A DNA stretch of 30,014 nt from an uncultured Eubacterium sp. (GTDB lineage: Bacteria; Bacillota; Clostridia; Lachnospirales; Lachnospiraceae), in the NCBI GenBank assembly GCA_900545725.1, contig URAI01000022.1, positions 1 to 30,014 of the forward strand. The letters run 5' to 3'. Under the pieces are notes generated by a model. That model did not search any database and was not told the origin of the DNA. It saw only the letters and a program-made list of their open reading frames with translations. A program made the position numbers and the translations under genes. This document shows positions 23,335 to 30,014 of the stretch, one piece after another. Every line of letters begins with the position of its first letter. The first letter of the stretch is position 1.

Positions 23335-24930
23335 TTAGTTATTTAATGATTTTAACACCTCCTCTACTGCTGAACCTACTGTTGATTTGTAATACTGCAT
23401 ACCCTCAGATATTGTCATATAGCCTAATGCTGTCTGCGATATTACATAATTTCTTGCCGTATTAATATCTGTAATATTTTCAGATAATGCTACTGTAACC
23501 GGCAGTGCAACTTCAACATGAGAATTGTCTATAAAAAACTGTATACTATTTTGTGCAAGTTCAGGAATCTGTGCATTACCAGGATCTGCCCCATTAGGTG
23601 TTGCCTGTGAATCCTTATATTTGGCTATTGCAAGTAATGGATCAATATTATTATTCTGTTGTAAAGTTGATGGCTTCTCCGGAGATGGAAGCAGATGGAA
23701 TTCTCCCTCTTTATATGTTGATACGCTATCCTCTTTACCCTGTAAAGTTACATTTTCAGCTATATTATCCCAATGTGTACCTTTCGCACCATATGTCCAT
23801 GCTGTCTGTCCATCTGCTCCATCCAACATAGGTTCAATAAAGTACTTAAATGTACCTTCTGGGTTCTTGCACTGTGAAGTTATACACCATGTACCAGGAA
23901 GTCTTTCTGTATAATTCCCAAGATCTTTTGTAGGCTTTAATTCTATAAGTTCTCCATCAAGTCCCTTTACCTCCAGATTGGCCTTAAGAGTATACGCCCA
24001 TTTTCCTGCCCAGTATGTAAATACACCTGATTCAGATGACGGATCTGTTGTATAGAATTTATCCCTGGCATTACCTGTAGAATTATTAACTGTCTCTTTA
24101 TCAATTATACCATCAGCAACGCCTCTTCTTATTCTCTCAAGTGCTTCTTCCATACTCTTTTCACTAAAACCATCTACATACTTACCTGATGAATTCTGAT
24201 AAAATGTATAATGTGCAGAACCATAAAATTCAGGCAAATAATTGGTATACGGAGCTTCTTTGCTTATAAATCCAGGTGCAGAGATTACATAATGTCCCTT
24301 TGCCTCCTTTAATTTCTTTAAATAACCATAATATGTTTCAAAATCCATCGTCTTATCTTCCATATCTGACGGATTTATTCCTGCTGCATTAAGCCACGCT
24401 TTCTTTACATATGTAACACAGCCACCACCTCGTGTTGTTGGAAGTCCATACAGTGCTTTCTTTCCATCTTCTCCCTGAATAACACATGAATCAATTACAC
24501 TCTGTGAAGTGCTTGTCATCCTTCCTGAGTTTTTTGGTTCTGATTTATTCCATGCATCAGTCATATTCCATAAGAATCCATTTGATGCATACATTGCATA
24601 ATAATCAGATGCTAACTGTACTACATCCGGCATTGTTGTGTCCGAATTGAATGCATTGGCAACGGCATCATAATATCCTGCGTGGTCAGGTCTTACCCAG
24701 TTGACCTTAAGACCCGTAATACTCTCAAGATAATCATAAAACTGTTCTGCACCATTAGATACACCAACTACAGTATCAGCCATAACCTTTATTGAATCAG
24801 GCTTGGTAACATTCTGTTCATTTGATGATTTACCTGCGCTGCCTGTACCATTACCGCCACATGCTGCAAGACTCATTAAAGATGTCATTGTTAATCCGAC
24901 AGCAGTTAATTTTCTAATCTTTTTTCTCAT
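23335..24930 (-). CDS. Extracellular solute-binding lipoprotein (family 1, sugar ABC type)
   Basis: This 531-residue lipoprotein has a signal peptide with lipobox SLAACGG (lipidated C24), a Gly/Ser/Asn linker, and a periplasmic-binding-protein fold. Features include TVVGVSNGAEQFYDYLESIT, PDVVQLASDYYAMYASNGFL and YGLPTTRGGGC, in keeping with LplA-like sugar-binding proteins of Firmicutes. The length above 500 fits that subgroup. The ATG at 24930 with GGGG about 8 nt upstream is the start, not the upstream frame opening at 24960. No permease or ATPase gene accompanies it: it has its own terminator, and its other neighbour is the divergent AraC gene. Its ligand is likely an oligosaccharide, by context. 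Confidence 0.92.
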   Translation of the reverse strand: MRKKIRKLTAVGLTMTSLMSLAACGGNGTGSAGKSSNEQNVTKPDSIKVMADTVVGVSNGAEQFYDYLESITGLKVNWVRPDHAGYYDAVANAFNSDTTMPDVVQLASDYYAMYASNGFLWNMTDAWNKSEPKNSGRMTSTSQSVIDSCVIQGEDGKKALYGLPTTRGGGCVTYVKKAWLNAAGINPSDMEDKTMDFETYYGYLKKLKEAKGHYVISAPGFISKEAPYTNYLPEFYGSAHYTFYQNSSGKYVDGFSEKSMEEALERIRRGVADGIIDKETVNNSTGNARDKFYTTDPSSESGVFTYWAGKWAYTLKANLEVKGLDGELIELKPTKDLGNYTERLPGTWCITSQCKNPEGTFKYFIEPMLDGADGQTAWTYGAKGTHWDNIAENVTLQGKEDSVSTYKEGEFHLLPSPEKPSTLQQNNNIDPLLAIAKYKDSQATPNGADPGNAQIPELAQNSIQFFIDNSHVEVALPVTVALSENITDINTARNYVISQTALGYMTISEGMQYYKSTVGSAVEEVLKSLNN

Positions 24931-25209
24931 AAAATAACCCCTTTTCCTTTTTATTTTCATTAGTTTTTATTTTATTATCCCATGAACATTATTATACATA
25001 TACAAAACACTTTATTAATAGCATTTTATAAAAGTATACTGGCATTTTTTGACTTTTGTATTTGACTTTTATTAATGTTGTATTTATAATTATATTTGCA
25101 ATCATTTTTATTGCATTTTAAACAAATATTCAATAGTATCAGCACATATTTTTAAACATTTTGCAATATACAACACGTTATAACATGTACAATTATGGAA
25201 AGGATTTTT
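24931..25209. other. Divergent promoter region (solute-binding protein / AraC)
   Basis: This 279-nt AT-rich region separates two divergent genes. On the minus strand TATAAT lies at 24996-24991, a -10 candidate for the lipoprotein gene. On the plus strand the imperfect palindrome ACACGTTATAACATGT (25173-25188) lies about 22 nt before the AraC start. Binding sites for the AraC protein are expected here, but I cannot delimit them. Confidence 0.45.
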
Positions 25210-26034
25210 ATGAACACAAAACATAACATACAAAACAGCAACTTTATTTTAGAAGATCTTGACAAACCATTTTTATGGTATACAACTGATTTTATAAAAT
25301 CTCTTCCTCATCTTCATTATCATCTGGAGATTATGTATGTAATAACAGGATGTACTACTATTTGTATCGATTCCCAGGAATATACACTGCAGTCCGGAGA
25401 TATTGCCGTGATATCTCCATATCAGATTCATTATAGTGTTGATTCTCATGCTAAAGTTGCTTTTTTTATATTTACGCCTGATACCTTAATTCATATGAAA
25501 GATAAGCTCACCAGAAACATACTTATAAATCCACATATTAAAAACAATACACTTTCTAATCTCACTGTTGAAACACTTAATACTGTTATTACAACACATC
25601 TGTCTGATACTATATGTTATGCCTCAAACACTACAGTTATTGGCATGCTGTATATATTATTAACTGATATTTTTGAAAAAAATGGATTAAAACAGCACAA
25701 TTTAAGTAAAGATATAGAATCCTTTAAACCTGTCTTCAAATACATAGATGAAAATTATACTAAAAAGATATCCCTTACTTCTGCTGCGAAGGCTTTAGGA
25801 TTTAATTATTATAATCTTTCCAGATTATTTTCCAGATATCTTAACATTTCTTTTACAGAATATGTCAACAACAAAAGACTTCTGCTGGCATACACGCTTA
25901 TATGTAATTCCAATAAAACCATTCTTGAAATAATGTATGCAACAGGATATACAAGTGAACGCACTTTTTATAGATGTTTTAAAGATTATTTTAATATGAC
26001 TCCTATGCAGCTTAGAAATATAAATAAATACTAA
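25210..26034 (+). CDS. AraC-family transcriptional regulator
   Basis: This 274-residue regulator has an N-terminal cupin-type sensing domain (about 12-110) with LPHLHYHLEIMYV and SGDIAVISPYQIHY, followed by a C-terminal double helix-turn-helix. The first helix pair is in SLTSAAKALGFNYYNLSRLF and the second in TILEIMYATGYTSERTFYRC, ending with the conserved FNMTPMQLR. AraC proteins of this shape usually respond to a sugar and activate a nearby uptake/hydrolase operon. It sits between the divergent solute-binding protein and the MFS/GH95 genes. An in-frame ATG at 25195 is less likely, because GAAAGGA is placed correctly for the ATG at 25210. Confidence 0.93.
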   Translation: MNTKHNIQNSNFILEDLDKPFLWYTTDFIKSLPHLHYHLEIMYVITGCTTICIDSQEYTLQSGDIAVISPYQIHYSVDSHAKVAFFIFTPDTLIHMKDKLTRNILINPHIKNNTLSNLTVETLNTVITTHLSDTICYASNTTVIGMLYILLTDIFEKNGLKQHNLSKDIESFKPVFKYIDENYTKKISLTSAAKALGFNYYNLSRLFSRYLNISFTEYVNNKRLLLAYTLICNSNKTILEIMYATGYTSERTFYRCFKDYFNMTPMQLRNINKY

Positions 26035-26389
26035 TTTTGTCGATAAACTTAATATTAATACTGATTACGTGAATACTTATATTTATACTGATTACATGAA
26101 CACATATATTTATTGACAAATATTTAATATAGTAGTATATATTGATTATAAATATTCATTAATGTTTTTATTTTATTAATTTCTATATTACTCTTAAACT
26201 GTTACACAGTTATCCCATATTTTATTAATCATTATATTAATTTACTCAGACATCATTAGTTTATATATTTATCCCATTATTTCAAATATTTTTTTACAAT
26301 ACATCTATAACATATATAAATGATTTTAGATTAAACAGACATTATAGTCTTTTAAACATTATCATATAAATATCGAAAGGACCTTATTT
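26035..26389. other. Intergenic leader of the MFS-GH95 operon
   Basis: This 355-nt AT-rich region holds a 27-bp tandem direct repeat (26058-26111), a promoter (26113-26141) and then a leader of roughly 240 nt. No gene, riboswitch-like pattern or strong hairpin is visible in the leader. The AraC gene has no obvious terminator before it. Confidence 0.45.
26058..26141 (+). promoter_or_regulatory. Promoter with tandem 27-bp direct repeats, candidate AraC operator
   Basis: ATACTGATTACGTGAATAC (26058-) and ATACTGATTACATGAACAC (26085-) begin two adjacent 27-bp repeats matching at 24 positions. One base after the second repeat lies TTGACA (26113-26118), followed after 17 bp by TATATA (26136-26141). 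AraC-type activators bind direct repeats just upstream of or overlapping the -35 box, and an AraC gene is immediately upstream, so this is a natural operator for the MFS-GH95 pair. Confidence 0.6.
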
Positions 26390-27556
26390 ATGAAACCATT
26401 TTATAAAATATTCTCTAGTTTCTTTTCATTTTTCATAAATGGGATGTTAGCTGTTATTACCGCTAATATAATGCAGCTCCTTATAAACGATTATAATTTT
26501 TCATATAATATGATTTCTTTATGTATTGCAGCCCAGTCATTTGGAAATCTTTTAATGGTTGCAGTCAGCGGATTTATAATAAAAAAAATAAATATAAATA
26601 ATGCGATATATATTTTTATGGGTTGTTTTATCATAGGCTGTTGTTCAATATTTACTTTCCATCATTTTTTATTTATATTGATATCCATGTTTATTACCGG
26701 AATCGGGTGGGGGCTTTGTAACAATTCAATGCACATTGTCATTAATTCTTATAATCCTTCATTACTCAATATACTTCATATGTCATATGCGGCAGGTTCA
26801 TTTTCGGGACCATTTTTATTATCCGTTTTTATGAAATATAATATGGGATGGAAACCTTGCATTTTTATAATTATAGTATTATGTATATTACTTTTGATAT
26901 TTTATTTTTTTTGTAGTAGAAACGATAATAGTACAATAATTAATATTACTGACACTCCTTTATATAATAAATTGAACTTTCCAGAATTATTTAAAGACAG
27001 ATTTTTTATTATATGTCTGGTACTATATTTTATATATATAGGATTTGAGACAATTATAAACTCATGGCTTATTCCATGTCTTACATCTGTTAATCTGATA
27101 AATACAATCGCAGCACAGAATCTGCTTTCAATTTTCTGGATATGTGTAATACTGTCACGGCTTATTAATAGTTTTATTACGAAGACAATACCTGCTGATA
27201 AACTGCTTTTTATAGGATCAACATGTTCATTGCTCACTATTATATCTTTATTATATGCTAAAAATATCACTATATTATATATTTTAATAATACTGTCCGG
27301 ATTATTTATTGGTATAATCTCACCCTGTAATGCTATACACGCAGGCAGATATCTTAATGGAAATGGAATTGCAAGTGGGATTTTATTTGCAGGCGGTGGC
27401 ATCGGTTCTATCATCTTTCCATTGATTGCAGGTCCACTTGCACAATATACCACACTAAGAAATGTTGTTTTATTTATGATTATTCTGTTAATAATCTTTG
27501 CATTTACAGCATTACTTTCATGTACATACAACAAAATTTATAGAATAGAGGAATAA
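26390..27556 (+). CDS. MFS transporter, likely for a sugar or oligosaccharide
   Basis: This 388-residue protein with 12 predicted helices is a major facilitator. The N-terminal half has LCIAAQSFGNLLMVAVSG and, after helix 4, TGIGWGLCNNSMHIVINSY followed by HMSYAAGSFSGPF. That pattern fits the FucP-like and related sugar-porter branches. The C-terminal half has FWICVILSRL and SGLFIGIISPCNAIHAGR. GAAAGGA precedes the ATG. The GH95 gene starts 4 nt after its stop, so both are one transcription and translation unit. Import of fucosylated oligosaccharides or their products is inferred from that partner. Confidence 0.87.
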   Translation: MKPFYKIFSSFFSFFINGMLAVITANIMQLLINDYNFSYNMISLCIAAQSFGNLLMVAVSGFIIKKININNAIYIFMGCFIIGCCSIFTFHHFLFILISMFITGIGWGLCNNSMHIVINSYNPSLLNILHMSYAAGSFSGPFLLSVFMKYNMGWKPCIFIIIVLCILLLIFYFFCSRNDNSTIINITDTPLYNKLNFPELFKDRFFIICLVLYFIYIGFETIINSWLIPCLTSVNLINTIAAQNLLSIFWICVILSRLINSFITKTIPADKLLFIGSTCSLLTIISLLYAKNITILYILIILSGLFIGIISPCNAIHAGRYLNGNGIASGILFAGGGIGSIIFPLIAGPLAQYTTLRNVVLFMIILLIIFAFTALLSCTYNKIYRIEE

Positions 27557-27560
27557 TTTT

Positions 27561-30014
27561 ATGGATAATAAAATACCTGAACAGATAAATCTAATGAAGA
27601 ATATATCAATTAACCATGTGCTTTCTGATAGAAATAATATGTATTATGATTCACCTGCCACTGAGTGGAATGAAGCTCTTCCGATTGGAAATGGCAGACT
27701 TGGTGCCATGATTTTTGGTACCCTGCAAAAAGAACAATTTCAGCTCAATGAAGACAGCGTATGGTATGGTGGGTATCGTGACAGGAATAATCCTGATGCA
27801 GCCACTAATCTATCTGAAATAAGAAAATTAATTTTAAATGGTGAAATACATAAGGCTGAAAAACTTATGGTTGCAGCTCTTTCGGGAACACCACAGAGTA
27901 TGCGGATATACCAGCCGCTTGCTGAATTATTTTTAAATTTTGACAATCATAACGAACCTGCATATGAATACCACCGTCATCTTAATCTGTCAACAGCTGT
28001 TCATACTATTTCTTACAAAATTAATGGACATTCATATACCCGTGAAAGCTTTTCAAGTAATGAAGATAATGTTCTCGTAATCCATCTTACAACTGATAAT
28101 CCATCAGGAATAAGCCTTACAACACTGTTAAAACGTGGTAAATTCTATGATAGTGTAACCCCCCTGCCTGATAGAGATGGTATATATATTTCGGGTGGAC
28201 TTGGCAAAGATGGCATGAATTATATCTGTATGCTTAAGGTTGCCACTGATAATAATACACAACATACCATAGGCGAACAGGTATGGGTAGACAATGCACA
28301 CGAAGTTACTATTTATATTGATGGAACAACAACTTTTCGTGGTGGTGATGATTTATATTCATATACTGAAAATAACATTAATAATGCTCTAAAATACTCA
28401 TACAACGAATTAAAATCACGCCATATTAAAAACTACCAGAAGCTTTACAACCGGGTGGATTTAAGCCTGTCTGATAATAATACAACTGATAAATTCAATA
28501 GCAATAATAATGATTTAACAGATGACACCCTGCATGATAAATTAGATTATGCCAAAGATAGCTTATTAAATGAACTATGTTCTGATAATGACAACTTAAT
28601 ATATGAATTATATTTTAACTTTGGGCGCTACCTGCTTATATCCTGCAGCCGTCCGGGATGTCTTCCTGCTAACCTTCAGGGACTTTGGAATAAAGATATG
28701 GCACCTGCATGGGACAGCAAATATACTATTAACATTAATACTGAAATGAATTACTGGCCTGCTGAAATATGTAATCTTTCAGAGTGTCATCTTCCATTAT
28801 TTGACCTTATTAAAAGAATGGTAATTAATGGGCGAATAACCGCTCAAAAAATGTATGGCTGCCGTGGTTTTGTCGCACATCATAATACTGATATATGGGC
28901 TGATACTGCTGTTCAGGACTGGTGGATTCCCGGTTCTTACTGGGTAATGGGAGCAGCATGGCTTTGTACACATATATATGCACACTACGAATATACTATG
29001 GATATTACATTTTTAGAGGAATTTTATCCAATAATGCGTGAAGCTGCACTATTTTTTGAAGATTTTCTTATTGAAGACAACGGATATCTTAAAACATGTC
29101 CTTCTGTCTCCCCTGAAAACCGCTTCATTCTTCCAAATGGTGAAACAGGTTCTAATGGTATTGGTTCTACCATGGATAATCAGATACTACGTGATTTATT
29201 TTCTCAATGTATCTCTTCTGCAAAGATTCTTAATAAACCTGTTACTGAAATTACTGAATATGAGAATATTTTAAAAAGAATTAAACCTACATGCATAGGA
29301 AAGTACGGTCAGATTATGGAATGGGACAAAGATTATGAAGAACAGGATATGGGACACAGACATATATCACACCTGTATGGTCTGCATCCTTCCAACCAGA
29401 TATCTGTATATAAAACACCGCAACTTGCAAAAGCTGCACTTGTTACACTTGACAGACGGCTTTCCCACGGTGGCGGACACACCGGCTGGAGCCGTGCATG
29501 GATAATAAATGATTATGCAAAATTATGGATGGGTAATACCGCATTACAACACCTTAAACTTCTTTTAACCAATTCAACTCTTCCTAATTTATTGGATAAC
29601 CATCCACCATTTCAGATTGACGGTAATTTCGGAGCAACTGCAGCAATTGCATTGATGCTCGTACAAAGTACCATTGATAGGATAATAATTCTTCCTGCCC
29701 TTCCTGATGAATGGAGTAATGGATATGTAAAAGGGCTTAAATTACGCGGAGGTATGACTATAGACATAAAATGGTCCAATCATTTACTTGATGAATTTAT
29801 ATTAAAAGTTTCTCATAATTATAGCGGACAGATTATATATAATTATAATAATATACAAAATAATGATACTTATAATGCTGATATTCAAAATACTGATACT
29901 CAATATAATGATATTCAATATAATGATATTCAATATAATGATATTCAATATAATGATATTCAATATAATGATATTCAATATAATGATATTCAATATAATG
30001 ATATTCAATATAAT
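27561..30014 (+). CDS. GH95-family alpha-L-fucosidase/galactosidase, partial at window end
   Basis: At least 818 codons are open to the edge with no stop. The N-terminus matches GH95: YYDSPATEWNEALPIGNGRL then LNEDSVWYGG. The catalytic (alpha/alpha)6 domain has NINTEMNYWPAEICNLSE with N391 and N393, CPSVSPENRF with E519, and FQIDGNFGATAAIA with D687. These correspond by pattern to the Asn pair, acid and Asp of Bifidobacterium AfcA. GH95 enzymes cleave alpha-1,2-fucose or alpha-galactose residues. There is no signal peptide, so it acts inside the cell on imported oligosaccharides. An Asn/Asp-rich insert lies near residues 310-330. From about residue 764 the protein becomes YNDIQ pentapeptide repeats. 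GAGG precedes the ATG. Confidence 0.94.
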   Translation, partial: MDNKIPEQINLMKNISINHVLSDRNNMYYDSPATEWNEALPIGNGRLGAMIFGTLQKEQFQLNEDSVWYGGYRDRNNPDAATNLSEIRKLILNGEIHKAEKLMVAALSGTPQSMRIYQPLAELFLNFDNHNEPAYEYHRHLNLSTAVHTISYKINGHSYTRESFSSNEDNVLVIHLTTDNPSGISLTTLLKRGKFYDSVTPLPDRDGIYISGGLGKDGMNYICMLKVATDNNTQHTIGEQVWVDNAHEVTIYIDGTTTFRGGDDLYSYTENNINNALKYSYNELKSRHIKNYQKLYNRVDLSLSDNNTTDKFNSNNNDLTDDTLHDKLDYAKDSLLNELCSDNDNLIYELYFNFGRYLLISCSRPGCLPANLQGLWNKDMAPAWDSKYTININTEMNYWPAEICNLSECHLPLFDLIKRMVINGRITAQKMYGCRGFVAHHNTDIWADTAVQDWWIPGSYWVMGAAWLCTHIYAHYEYTMDITFLEEFYPIMREAALFFEDFLIEDNGYLKTCPSVSPENRFILPNGETGSNGIGSTMDNQILRDLFSQCISSAKILNKPVTEITEYENILKRIKPTCIGKYGQIMEWDKDYEEQDMGHRHISHLYGLHPSNQISVYKTPQLAKAALVTLDRRLSHGGGHTGWSRAWIINDYAKLWMGNTALQHLKLLLTNSTLPNLLDNHPPFQIDGNFGATAAIALMLVQSTIDRIIILPALPDEWSNGYVKGLKLRGGMTIDIKWSNHLLDEFILKVSHNYSGQIIYNYNNIQNNDTYNADIQNTDTQYNDIQYNDIQYNDIQYNDIQYNDIQYNDIQYNDIQYN
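29851..30014 (+). repeat. 15-bp tandem repeat encoding YNDIQ pentapeptides
   Basis: The unit ATATTCAATATAATG occurs in perfect tandem from 29911 to the window end (six full units plus 14 bases). Four degenerate units precede it (29851-29910), with the 3' units more alike than the 5' ones. It stays in the GH95 frame and encodes D-I-Q-Y-N. The array is cut by the window edge, so its full length is unknown. Confidence 0.95.

Noticed and set aside
26902..27534. Minus-strand frame of 210 codons
   Set aside because: It is antisense to the MFS transporter gene and has no ribosome site or known motif.
29802..30008. Minus-strand frame with LNIII repeats
   Set aside because: It is only the antisense reading of the 15-bp array inside the GH95 gene.
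29851..30014. Possible CRISPR array
   Set aside because: Units are directly adjacent, 15 bp long and without spacers, and they stay in a protein frame.

Overview
The window is AT-rich (well under 40 percent GC by eye) with strong GGAGG-type ribosome binding sites, frequent GTG and TTG starts, LytTR/GHKL signalling, and cytoplasmic hybrid kinases. This suggests a gut-type Clostridia, most likely Lachnospiraceae. That placement is inferred from gene content and style, not from a marker gene. No rRNA, tRNA, phage or CRISPR was found.

Region 1 (100-10268, all minus strand) is a twelve-gene operon read right to left. It starts with a secreted cysteine-containing protein, then three tandem paralogous membrane-anchored proteins, an ABC-2 permease, a fourth anchored protein, an ABC ATPase with an E-loop like that of lantibiotic-immunity transporters, and three related permeases. 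It ends with a LytTR response regulator and a GHKL histidine kinase. The promoter region carries two 15-bp direct repeats with a 21-bp period ending 4 nt before the -35 position, the geometry expected of a LytTR activator site. The module therefore looks autoregulated and is the best candidate here for an undescribed system, perhaps peptide sensing, export or self-protection.

Region 2 (10269-18052, minus strand) holds a four-gene operon (hybrid histidine kinase, RmlD-like reductase, dicarboxylate/amino acid symporter, CgeB-like glycosyltransferase). Upstream of it lie a membrane-anchored SurA_N-like protein, a tRNA-dihydrouridine synthase and a small DUF3784-like membrane protein.

Region 3 (18053-21700) is plus strand: an SDR oxidoreductase with a consensus promoter and terminator, a 2-keto-3-deoxygluconate kinase (uronate/pectin catabolism), and an Rpn-family PD-(D/E)XK nuclease. 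An exact 68-bp copy of the nuclease 3' end lies just behind the kinase, so this is a site of past rearrangement. A large palindrome containing an IS3-like terminus closes the region.

Region 4 (21704-30014) has a MATE exporter and a solute-binding lipoprotein without visible permeases on the minus strand. Divergently from the latter run an AraC regulator, an MFS transporter and a GH95 fucosidase-family enzyme: a compact oligosaccharide-use locus. The GH95 gene runs off the window end through a 15-bp tandem repeat encoding YNDIQ pentapeptides.
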